Source: Phycisphaerales bacterium UBA7812
Lineage (GTDB): Bacteria; Planctomycetota; Phycisphaerae; Phycisphaerales; UBA1924
Assembly: GCA_002480345.1 (NCBI GenBank)
Contig: DLBY01000065.1
Coordinates: forward strand, 3,178 to 10,112
DNA: 6,935 bases
Reading direction: 5' to 3'
Positions 1 through 6,495 of the stretch are shown here, piece after piece. The notes beneath the pieces are model-generated. The model did no database searches. It was not told the DNA's origin and worked only from the letters and a program-made list of their open reading frames with translations. The number at the start of each line of letters is the position of its first letter. Within the stretch, counting starts at the first letter, position 1. A program made the translations under genes and the position numbers.

Positions 1-416
1 GGCTCGTCCCGGGCGCGGACGCCGCGGTCTTCGCGACCACCGGAGAGCCCGTCACCCTCCCCGTCCCGAGGGGCACGACCCGCGTCGAGATCACGGGCCC
101 GACGACGCGCACCCTCACGCTCCCCCAGGGCGCGAACGACGCCCCGCTGGGCCCCCTCCCAGCCGCGGGCCGCTACGACGCGGCCTTCTCGGGCAGCCCC
201 GCCGCGCGCGAGGCGCCGCCCGCTCCGCTCGCGGTCAATCTCCTCGACCCCGCGGAATCCGCGCTCCGCGTTCCCGCGAACGCCGACACGGAGGACACGG
301 ACACCATCGGCGGCGCGAGCGAAGGCCAGCGCGAGATCTGGCGCTGGTTCGTCCTCGCCGCCGCCGCGGGGCTGCTGCTCGAGTACCTCGTCTACACCCT
401 CCGAGCCTGCGCCTAG
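1..416 (+). CDS. C-terminal end of a BatA-like (von Willebrand/aerotolerance-type) membrane protein, 5' end outside window
   Basis: An open frame enters from the left edge (first full codon at base 3) and ends at TAG 414-416, giving about 137 residues. The visible part is a beta-rich, Pro/Ala/Thr-rich extracytoplasmic segment, followed by an 'AVNLLDPAESALRVP' stretch, a short acidic linker, and a terminal motif 'REIWRWFVLAAAAGLLLEYL'. That last part is a single membrane helix with a short tail (VYTLRACA). The order NLLDPxES-like motif, then REIWRW plus a terminal helix, is typical of the C-terminus of large BatA/VWA-domain membrane proteins common in Planctomycetota. The diagnostic VWA and N-terminal membrane domains are not in the window, so the family call rests on the tail alone. 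Such proteins are usually encoded with MoxR ATPase and DUF58 genes, which would lie upstream. No recognised partner lies downstream; the next gene is a CDGSH protein 44 bp away on the same strand. Confidence 0.72.
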   Translation, partial: LVPGADAAVFATTGEPVTLPVPRGTTRVEITGPTTRTLTLPQGANDAPLGPLPAAGRYDAAFSGSPAAREAPPAPLAVNLLDPAESALRVPANADTEDTDTIGGASEGQREIWRWFVLAAAAGLLLEYLVYTLRACA

Positions 417-447
417 CGCGCGCACCGACCCGAAGTTTTGACCGCAC

Positions 448-455
448 AGAAAGGA
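448..455 (+). promoter_or_regulatory. Shine-Dalgarno site of the CDGSH gene
   Basis: AGAAAGGA lies 5 bases before the ATG at 461. The purine run and its spacing support that ATG as the start. The 44-bp gap after the upstream stop shows no convincing promoter or terminator, so co-transcription with the upstream gene is possible. Confidence 0.6.
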
Positions 456-460
456 CCCCC

Positions 461-670
461 ATGCCCAAGCGACTCGTTCCCCACACCGCCGACGGCCCGA
501 TCAAGATCGACCCGCAGGACAAGCCCGTCTTCGTGTGCGCGTGCGGGCTGAGCCAGAACTTCCCGTTCTGCGACGGGGCGCACAAGGCGTGTAAGAGCGA
601 GGAGGACGGGAAGGTGTATGTGTACGACGCGGAGCGGAAGAGTGTGGTGGAGGTGCGGGAGGAGGGGTGA
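461..670 (+). CDS. Small CDGSH iron-sulfur domain protein
   Basis: This is a complete 69-residue protein made almost entirely of one CDGSH-type zinc-finger-like domain. The signature reads C26-x-C28-x2-S31-x3-P35-x-C37-D38-G39-A40-H41, matching the family pattern CxCx2(S/T)x3PxCDG(S/A/T)H. In characterised members (mitoNEET and bacterial homologues) the three Cys and one His bind a redox-active, acid-labile [2Fe-2S] cluster. All four ligands are present. The N-terminus (about residues 7-25) has the usual short beta strands ('GPIKIDPQDKPVFVCACG'), and the tail ends in an acidic/basic strand ('KSVVEVREEG'). There is no signal peptide or membrane helix, so it should be a soluble cytoplasmic protein, possibly a homodimer. 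The physiological partner of such stand-alone bacterial versions is generally unknown; electron or cluster transfer is the family-based guess. It faces a minus-strand gene that ends 23 bp downstream. Confidence 0.93.
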   Translation: MPKRLVPHTADGPIKIDPQDKPVFVCACGLSQNFPFCDGAHKACKSEEDGKVYVYDAERKSVVEVREEG

Positions 671-671
671 C

Positions 672-694
672 GGCCGCAAATTCAGATTTTGGCC
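672..694. terminator. Imperfect inverted repeat in the convergent gap, possible bidirectional terminator
   Basis: GGCC (672-675) and AAAT (678-681) pair with ATTT (686-689) and GGCC (691-694) around a 4-base TCAG loop. Unpaired bases (676-677 against 690) interrupt the stem. The element fills almost the whole 23-bp gap between two converging genes and touches the last base of the minus-strand stop codon. Position argues for a terminator shared by both sides. Neither strand has a clear T-run after the stem, so it is not a textbook intrinsic terminator. Confidence 0.35.
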
Positions 695-1338
695 TATGTC
701 GTTGCAAACCCCCAAATGATAAAAACCAAAACCCCTAACAGCATGACGAAGTACAGCATAAAATGGAGCACCTCTCCGCCGGGGTACGGAACGCTCAAGT
801 TAGCATAGAGCCACCCGAAGTTGTCAACTTGTAAGTCGTTCACTTCGAGCCGATCGGCGTATGGGAATCCCCGTGACGGCACCGCATGAGATCGGATCAC
901 CTCGTTGACGGCATGCAATTCGGGACATTGGTCTTCGCTTCCAATGTACCAGATCTCATCACCAGTGACGGGGTTCACAATGACTTCGGGGCGCCAGCGA
1001 ATCCAGGCTGAGAATGAGTGCGGCCACCTCTGTTTGGGCATCGAGACCATTTCTGCTACAACCACAAGTCGTGATCCTGCGGACAGCCCCGAATAATCAT
1101 CTGGCTCGATTGGCAGAAGTAGGTCTGCGCTGTCGGTCCGGAGAATTCGCCCGGCCTCATTTTGGTTCGGTGGCAACTCGATAATGTGCGTTCTGTAAAC
1201 ACCCGATACATCTCGACCGCTCGTTCCGAGCATCGGAACAAAGAGAATGAGCCATACCGGTATCAACAGCGTTGCCACGATTACTCGCCCCCAACGACGC
1301 TTTCGTTTCGGTCGCGATTGTTGATTATCTAAAGGCAT
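694..1338 (-). CDS. Unrecognised protein with two predicted membrane helices, low GC
   Basis: I do not recognise this 214-residue protein. It opens with a basic cytoplasmic-type stretch (residues 10-18, RPKRKRRWGR region), then a membrane helix at about 18-37. A hydrophilic domain of about 150 residues follows, with several Trp and a 'VNPVTGDEIWYIG' segment near 121-133. A second helix spans about 190-211 and is followed by a three-residue tail. The positive-inside rule puts the middle domain outside the cytoplasmic membrane. It has a single Cys (138), so there is no metal-cluster or disulfide signature. The ATG at 1338 was chosen because sequence further upstream in this frame is Arg/Pro-rich antisense of the neighbouring gene, and because base composition changes here. 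The start overlaps the last 10 bases of the dehydrogenase gene. Hand counts give 47%, 50% and 55% GC for 721-780, 781-840 and 1201-1260, far below the neighbours, and the codons include TTA and AAA. This suggests late acquisition or relaxed selection. Expression was not shown, but the long membrane-protein-like frame is convincing. Confidence 0.75.
   Translation of the reverse strand: MPLDNQQSRPKRKRRWGRVIVATLLIPVWLILFVPMLGTSGRDVSGVYRTHIIELPPNQNEAGRILRTDSADLLLPIEPDDYSGLSAGSRLVVVAEMVSMPKQRWPHSFSAWIRWRPEVIVNPVTGDEIWYIGSEDQCPELHAVNEVIRSHAVPSRGFPYADRLEVNDLQVDNFGWLYANLSVPYPGGEVLHFMLYFVMLLGVLVFIIWGFATT
1329..1338 (-). other. 10-base gene overlap, possible translational coupling
   Basis: Read on the minus strand, ATGCCTTTAG contains the start codon of the two-helix protein and ends with the TAG of the dehydrogenase, in different frames. 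GGTGGAG and GGTGG stretches within the dehydrogenase's last codons lie upstream of the ATG and could serve as its ribosome binding site. Stop and start lying this close would allow terminating ribosomes to re-initiate. Confidence 0.55.
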
Positions 1339-4300
1339 TTTGCCACCAACTCCACCGGGTGCAACGCCCGCTTCCCTGCCCCGTCCTTCACCTGATGCCG
1401 GCAGCTCGCCCCGGGGGCGACGAGCACATCGCCGTCGGCCATCGCCCGCGCCGCGGGGAGCACGCCCAGTCCACCGATACGCATGCTGAGGTCGAAGCGA
1501 TCCCGCGTGTAGCCGAAACTGCCGGCGAGGCCGCAGCAGGTGGTGTCGAGCGTGCGGACCCGCCCCGGGAAGCAGCGTTCGAGGAGCCGGGCGGACGAGT
1601 CGGCGCCCCACAGGGCCTTCTGGTGGCAGTGGGCGTGGAGGTGGATCGTGCCGGCGTGGTCGGGGATCGTCGGTCGGCACGGATGCTCGTCCCACCGGTC
1701 CGCGAGGAACTGCTCGATCAGGAACGACCGCGACGCGAGCAACCGTCGGTCGGGCTCGGGGGTCCGGCATTTCAGACCCAGCCAGTCGTCCGCGACAGCG
1801 CTCAGGCACGAGGGCTCGCAGAACAGCACCGCCTCGACGGGCGGCCGGGCCGTCCCAACCAAACGGGTCGCGAGCGCCCGCGTCTCGGCGTCGATCCGTT
1901 TGATCGCCCGGGGCAGCAACCCCACCGAGATCAGCGCGCGCGCCGCGTCGCTGCCCCTGAACAGTTCAACGCGGTACCCGAACGCTTCGAGGACGCGCTT
2001 CGCCGCCAGCCCGATCGCGGGCTCGTTGGAGGCCGTGAAGGTGTCCGCGTAGAGGAGCACGCGCGGCGCGTCAGCGGGAAGCGAACCGTCATCGCCTGCC
2101 CACTGCTTGTGCAAGGGCTTGGCATACCTGGGCAGCGACCGCTCCGGGTGCAGCCCCAGCAGGGCGTTCGCGAGCGGGCGTGTCAGCGTCATGCCCAGGT
2201 TCGCCAGGCCCGGCGCGACGCCCGCAACGCGGTTCACGGTGTGGATGTTCCCGAAGACACGGTCGCGCAGCGGCACCCGCGCCTTGCGCCGGTACCGCTG
2301 CGCCGTGTACTCCGCCTTCATCTTCGCGACATCGACATTGCTCGGGCACTCGCTCTTGCACGCCTTGCACGAGAGGCACAGGTCGAGCGTCGCGATCGTC
2401 TCCGGGTCGTCCCACGAGGACTCGCCGTCGCCGCCTCCAGCGACCAGCGATTCCGCCTGCCCCGTGATCGCGAGCCGCAGCGCGTTGCCCCGCCCGCGCG
2501 TCGCGTGCCGCTCGTCGAGCGTGCCCCGGTACGACGGGCACATCGTGCCCCCGCTCGTCTTGCGGCACACCCCCGCGCCGTTGCACAGGCTCGCGGCGTG
2601 GGCGAGCCCGCCCTGATCGCTGAAATCGAAGTAGGTCGCGACACCCTCCGCGTGCGTCCGCTCCGCGCCCAGCCTCGTGCGCGCATGGATGGACCGGATC
2701 GCACCGGGCTCGACGATGTTGCCCGGGTTGAGCCGATTCTGCGGGTCGAAGATCGCCTTGATCTCCCGGAACGCGCCCGTGAGCTCGGGCCCGAAATAGC
2801 GTTCGAGCAGCGGGCCCCGCGCCCGCCCGTCCCCGTGCTCGCCCGACATCACGCCCCCGAGTTCCTTCGCGAGGTCCGCCGAACCGACCGCGATGCGCTC
2901 CATCGCCGCCCGGTCGTCTTCCCGAGACAGATCAAGCAGCGGGCGGACATGCAGCACGCCGACGCTCGCGTGCGCGTAGTAGGACGCGATCGTCCCCTCG
3001 CGCTCGACGATCTCGCGCAGACGCCGGACATACTCGCGCAGACGCTCGGGTGGCACCGCCGCGTCCTCGATGAACCCCACGGGCTTCCGATCACCAGGGA
3101 TCGCGTGCAGCAGCGGCTCGCCCGCCTTGCGGAGCGCCCACGCCTCGTCCATCGACTTCGCATCCTCGTAGATCCCGACGCGCTCGCGCGGGAACATCGA
3201 GCGCACCGCGTCGAGCTTCTCCCCCACCGCGGCCTTCGCCGCCTCAGCGTCGGGCAGATCGCTACGGAACTCGACATACAGCACCGCGTCCGAATCCGCC
3301 CCGCCCGGGAGGACCTCCGCGTTCGTGCGCTGCTCGAGGTTCTCCCTCGCCAGTTTCATGATCAGCGCATCGAGCAACTCGACCGCGCTCGGCCCGAGCT
3401 CGAGCAACGGAAGCACCGCCGCGATCGCCTCGTCCACGCTCGCGAACGACACCACCGCGAGCCCCGTCGCGGCAGGGAGCGGGTGGAGCCGCAGCCGCGC
3501 CGAGAGCGTGAACGCGAGCGTGCCCTCGGCGCCGCAGATCAGCGGCGCAAGACTGATCGATTCGTCCGTCTCGCCCGCGTCCATCTGCGCCAGGATCATG
3601 TCCAGCGCGTACCCCGCGTTCCGCCGGACCGTCTTCGGAAACCGCTCGCGGATGAGCCCCTCGTGCCTCAGGCACACCGCCATCACCCGCTGCGCGAGGT
3701 CCCGCGCCACCGGGTCGCGTGCACCCGCGCCGGGCTCGAGCGTCACCCGCGTCCCATCAGCGAGACAGACCTCCGCCCCCAGCACGCTCTCGCTCGTGCG
3801 CCCGTACAGGATCGACCGAGACCCCGCCGCGTTGTTGCCGATGCAACCCCCGATCGTCGCGTGCGTCGCGGTCGCGGGATCCGGCGCGAAGAACAGGCCC
3901 CGCCCTCCCCCGCTCGCCGCGAGGCGCTCGTTGAGCTGCGTCACCGAAACCCCGGCCTCCGCGCGGCACGCCTTCGCCTCGTGGTCGATGTCCCACACCC
4001 CGCGGCACGCGGCGCTGACATCGATCACGACCGCCTCGTTCACGCACTGCCCCGCGAGGCTCGTCCCCCCGCCCCGCGGCAGGACAGGCAGGCCCAGCTC
4101 GAAGCACGCCCGCACCGCCTCGACCGCGTCGTCCCGGTCCGCGGGGATCACCACCCCCAGCGGCTCGACCTGGTAGATCGAAGCATCGGTCGAATACAGC
4201 ATCCGGTCGTGCAGACCGACCCGCACCTCGCCCCGCACGCGGTTCGCCAGCGTTCGCAGCCCGTCGAGCCTCGATCCGTCCTGTCTCGGAAGCGTCGTCA

Positions 4301-4361
4301 CAACGGGAGCGTACCCGTCCACGCCCGCTCGCTCCGCGGTTCCGCGCAAGCCGCTGCCCAA
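1329..4361 (-). CDS. FAD-linked oxidase with 4Fe-4S and CCG domains, YdiJ/D-2-hydroxyglutarate dehydrogenase-like
   Basis: This large (up to 1010 residues) flavin/iron-sulfur dehydrogenase is close in length and domain order to E. coli YdiJ (about 1018 residues, reported to oxidise D-2-hydroxyglutarate). Residue numbers below count from the TTG at 4361. The FAD-binding PCMH half has the pyrophosphate loop PRGGGTSLAGQ (95-105) and 'FFAPDPATATHATIGG' (157-172). The FAD-oxidase C half carries HASVGVLHVRP (464-474), GEHGDGR (507-513) and 'FDPQNRLNPG' (538-547). An iron-sulfur part follows with Cys 593, 599 and 608 (CNGAGVC...MCPSY) and C662-x2-C665-x2-C668-x3-C672-P. The GlpC/CCG-type tail has C848/C852, HCHQKAL (911-917), CCGLAGSFGY (942-951) and a 'GASCRHQVK' motif near 984. 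These are the expected cofactor sites and the protein runs to the family's usual end. It probably passes electrons from a 2-hydroxy acid to a membrane quinone or carrier; lactate or glycolate cannot be excluded as substrate. The start is uncertain: TTG 4361, GTG 4322 (GGAG nine bases upstream) or GTG 4301. Confidence 0.9.
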   Translation of the reverse strand: MGSGLRGTAERAGVDGYAPVVTTLPRQDGSRLDGLRTLANRVRGEVRVGLHDRMLYSTDASIYQVEPLGVVIPADRDDAVEAVRACFELGLPVLPRGGGTSLAGQCVNEAVVIDVSAACRGVWDIDHEAKACRAEAGVSVTQLNERLAASGGGRGLFFAPDPATATHATIGGCIGNNAAGSRSILYGRTSESVLGAEVCLADGTRVTLEPGAGARDPVARDLAQRVMAVCLRHEGLIRERFPKTVRRNAGYALDMILAQMDAGETDESISLAPLICGAEGTLAFTLSARLRLHPLPAATGLAVVSFASVDEAIAAVLPLLELGPSAVELLDALIMKLARENLEQRTNAEVLPGGADSDAVLYVEFRSDLPDAEAAKAAVGEKLDAVRSMFPRERVGIYEDAKSMDEAWALRKAGEPLLHAIPGDRKPVGFIEDAAVPPERLREYVRRLREIVEREGTIASYYAHASVGVLHVRPLLDLSREDDRAAMERIAVGSADLAKELGGVMSGEHGDGRARGPLLERYFGPELTGAFREIKAIFDPQNRLNPGNIVEPGAIRSIHARTRLGAERTHAEGVATYFDFSDQGGLAHAASLCNGAGVCRKTSGGTMCPSYRGTLDERHATRGRGNALRLAITGQAESLVAGGGDGESSWDDPETIATLDLCLSCKACKSECPSNVDVAKMKAEYTAQRYRRKARVPLRDRVFGNIHTVNRVAGVAPGLANLGMTLTRPLANALLGLHPERSLPRYAKPLHKQWAGDDGSLPADAPRVLLYADTFTASNEPAIGLAAKRVLEAFGYRVELFRGSDAARALISVGLLPRAIKRIDAETRALATRLVGTARPPVEAVLFCEPSCLSAVADDWLGLKCRTPEPDRRLLASRSFLIEQFLADRWDEHPCRPTIPDHAGTIHLHAHCHQKALWGADSSARLLERCFPGRVRTLDTTCCGLAGSFGYTRDRFDLSMRIGGLGVLPAARAMADGDVLVAPGASCRHQVKDGAGKRALHPVELVAKCL

Positions 4362-4373
4362 TCGGCGCCGGGA

Positions 4374-6413
4374 TCACTCCTCGAGATAGGTGTACCCCTC
4401 GAGCCCCTGCTCGTAGAACCGAAGCAGGTTCCGGCTCTGCGCCACCGTCATCTCACCCGCGCGCACTGCCTTCTCCGCTTCCTTGCGGATCGCGCGGCGC
4501 ATCGCGTCCGCGTCGTACTGGACATACCCCAGCACCTCGCGCACCGTGTCCCCCTCCACCACATCGTCGATCGACCAACCCGCCTGCTCGTCGAGGCTCA
4601 CATGCACCGCGTGCGTGTCGCCGAAAAGATTGTGCAGATCGCCCAGCACCTCCTGGTAGGCCCCGACCAGGAAGATCCCGATCCGATAGGGCCGGCCATC
4701 ACCGTCGCCCTCCTCCTCCGCCTCGTGCACCTCCAGCGTGGGCTTGTACATCCGCTGGTCCGTGCAACCGAAACGGTTGATCTGCCCGTCGCTGTCGCAG
4801 GTGATGTCCGCGAGGATCGCCCGCCTCGTCGGCTTCTCGTCCAGGCGATGGATCGGCGCGATCGGAAAAATCTGCTCGATCGCCCACGAATCCGGGAGGC
4901 TCTGGAACAGGCTGAAGTTGCAGAAGCAGATGTCGCTCAGCTGCTCGGCCAGCCCGTCGATCTGGTCGGGAAGCCCCCCGTCCTCGATGCCCTCCGTCAA
5001 CGCCAGCACCTTCCGACCGATCGCCCAGTACAGCCGGTCCGAAACCGCCCGCAGCGGGAGGCTCAGGTAGCCCAGGTTGAACAGCGTCCGGCTCTCCTCG
5101 CGCGCCTGCAACGCATCGTGGTACGCGTCCAACGCCCGCTTATCCTCGATCGAAACCGTGTCCCGGATCGTCTCCCACGCGTGCCGCAGATCGTCGATGG
5201 GCTGAGGCACCTCGATCCCCGCCCCCTCCTCGCTCGCGATGATCCGGTCGATCCACGCGACATCCGGGTCCCGGCTGAAACGCGTCCGCCCCACCACATC
5301 GAATACCAGCACGCTCGAGTGCGCCGACAACGCCCGCCCGCTCTCGCTGATGATGTTGGGGTGGGGTTGCTTCTCGTCGTCGCACGCCGCCCGCACGCGG
5401 TACACCACATCGAGCGCGTACTCGTCCAGCGTGTAGTTCACGCTGCTCGCCCAGGTCGAGTTCGACCCGTCGTAGTCGACCCCGAGCCCGCCCCCGATGT
5501 CGATCGTGTCCAGGCCCGTCGCGCCCAGGCGGCGCAGCTCGCAATAGACGCGGGCCAGCTCGTTCACCGTGTTCTTGATCTGCCCGATATCGCACATCTG
5601 GCTCCCCACATGGAAGTGGACCAGACGCAGGCAGTCGCTCATCCCCGCCGCGTCGAGCTTCTCGAGCGCGAGCAGCAGTTCCGGCGCGTGCAGCCCGAAC
5701 TTGCTCCGCTCCCCACCGCTCTCCGCCCAGCGCCCCGCGCCGGGCAGGCTGGGCTTCATCCGCACGCCGATGCGGGGGCGCACCCCGTACTCCGCCGCGT
5801 GCTTGAGGATCAGGTCGAGCTCCGCGAACGACTCGACGACCGGCGTGATGTGCCGCCCCAGCTTGTGCGCCAGGATCACCGTCTCGATGTACTCGTCGTC
5901 CTTGAACCCGTTGCAGACGATCGGCATGTCCTCCACGCCCGCCGTCAGCGCCAGCACCGCCATCAACTCGGGCTTGCTGCCCGCCTCGAGCCCGAAGCCC
6001 AGCGACGACGCCCGCTCGCGCAGCTCTTCCACGAACTGACGCTGCTGGTTCACCTTGATCGGGTACACGCACGCGTACGAGCCCTCGTACGACTCGTCAC
6101 GGATCGCCTTGTCGAACGCGTCCTTCAGGTCCCGCATCCGGCTCTCGAGCACATCCGTGAACCGGATCAACACAGGCGTGTGCAGCCCGCGCTCCGAGAG
6201 CCCCTCGACCACATCGTGCAGGTCGATCGACGCGGACGGATCGCGATGCCCCCGCGGCGTCACCACGACATGACCCGACGCCCCCACGCGGAAGTACCCG
6301 CCGCCCCACCCCTCAAACCCGTACAACGCCGAGGCGTCCGAAGCGGTCCAGGCGTCCTGCAGAGCGGGCTGATGGGGCGCACTGAGGCGCCCGGGCGGTG
6401 GGGTCGTCGTCAT
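4374..6413 (-). CDS. speA: Biosynthetic arginine decarboxylase (PLP-dependent)
   Basis: This enzyme converts L-arginine to agmatine plus CO2, the first step of the agmatine route to putrescine and spermidine. From the ATG at 6413 it is 679 residues, against about 658 for E. coli SpeA, and collinear with it. An alanine-racemase-fold PLP barrel comes first: Schiff-base lysine K120 in YPIKVNQQ, HFHVGSQ (266-272), the glycine loop GGGLGVDY (307-314) that holds the PLP phosphate, and SESGRA (356-361). A helical insertion ('EESRTLFNLGYLSLPLRAVS') follows. The beta domain supplies ITCDSDG (537-543, with the Cys/Asp pair that reaches the partner subunit's active site) and GAYQEVLGDLHNLFGDTHAV from about 584. 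It ends in a helical tail. ATG 6413 was chosen because it precedes the conserved region; GAGG sits only 3 bases upstream, so the TTGs at 6422 or 6449 remain possible. The first 35 or so residues are a Pro-rich leader unlike the rest. No agmatinase or agmatine deiminase gene is in view. The dehydrogenase begins 12 bp downstream. Confidence 0.97.
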   Translation of the reverse strand: MTTTPPPGRLSAPHQPALQDAWTASDASALYGFEGWGGGYFRVGASGHVVVTPRGHRDPSASIDLHDVVEGLSERGLHTPVLIRFTDVLESRMRDLKDAFDKAIRDESYEGSYACVYPIKVNQQRQFVEELRERASSLGFGLEAGSKPELMAVLALTAGVEDMPIVCNGFKDDEYIETVILAHKLGRHITPVVESFAELDLILKHAAEYGVRPRIGVRMKPSLPGAGRWAESGGERSKFGLHAPELLLALEKLDAAGMSDCLRLVHFHVGSQMCDIGQIKNTVNELARVYCELRRLGATGLDTIDIGGGLGVDYDGSNSTWASSVNYTLDEYALDVVYRVRAACDDEKQPHPNIISESGRALSAHSSVLVFDVVGRTRFSRDPDVAWIDRIIASEEGAGIEVPQPIDDLRHAWETIRDTVSIEDKRALDAYHDALQAREESRTLFNLGYLSLPLRAVSDRLYWAIGRKVLALTEGIEDGGLPDQIDGLAEQLSDICFCNFSLFQSLPDSWAIEQIFPIAPIHRLDEKPTRRAILADITCDSDGQINRFGCTDQRMYKPTLEVHEAEEEGDGDGRPYRIGIFLVGAYQEVLGDLHNLFGDTHAVHVSLDEQAGWSIDDVVEGDTVREVLGYVQYDADAMRRAIRKEAEKAVRAGEMTVAQSRNLLRFYEQGLEGYTYLEE
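4377..4382 (-). promoter_or_regulatory. Candidate Shine-Dalgarno site inside the end of speA
   Basis: On the minus strand GAGGAG forms the last two Glu codons of speA, directly before its TGA. It is 15 bases from the TTG at 4361, longer than ideal. It is the strongest purine run near that start and would tie translation of the dehydrogenase to speA. Confidence 0.35.
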
Positions 6414-6470
6414 AGGCCTCAACGATAGGAAGCCACCCGGAGCGCACAAAGTCCACGCGCCCCGGATCGC

Positions 6471-6491
6471 GCGGCGCGGCCGGCACGCCGC
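6471..6491 (-). terminator. GC-rich hairpin downstream of phhA
   Basis: GCGGCG (6471-6476) and CGCCGC (6486-6491) form a perfect 6-bp stem with a 9-base loop, four bases beyond the phhA stop. It sits in the 82-bp gap before speA, the largest on the minus-strand block. No T-run follows, so it could be a weak terminator, an RNA-stabilising stem, or chance in GC-rich DNA. I see no promoter motif I would defend in the same gap. Confidence 0.25.
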
Positions 6492-6495
6492 CCGC

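Noticed and set aside
235..715. Minus-strand open frames opposite the BatA-like tail and the CDGSH gene.
   Set aside because: They are Arg/Pro-rich shadows of plus-strand genes whose motifs (REIWRW plus a terminal helix; CDGSH ligands) are clear.
905..1096. A 63-codon plus-strand frame inside the low-GC gene.
   Set aside because: It is short, lacks a convincing ribosome site or motif, and is antisense to a frame with coherent membrane-protein structure.
1339..1809. N-terminal extension of the two-helix protein to a start at 1809 (371 residues).
   Set aside because: The added 157 residues are Arg/Pro/Gly-rich out-of-frame translation of the dehydrogenase gene. Composition changes sharply at Met 1338.
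2089..4377. Several minus-strand frames of 128-206 codons within the dehydrogenase gene.
   Set aside because: They are Arg/Gly/Ala-rich frame-shifted readings of the same gene; the main frame is unbroken from start to stop, so no frameshift is implied.
1272..6428. A 1718-codon open frame on the plus strand, running antisense through the dehydrogenase and speA.
   Set aside because: Its translation is dominated by Arg, His, Pro and Val with no domain or motif. It lies opposite two genes with intact cofactor and active-site motifs. Very high GC at third codon positions removes stop codons from the antisense frame, which explains its length.
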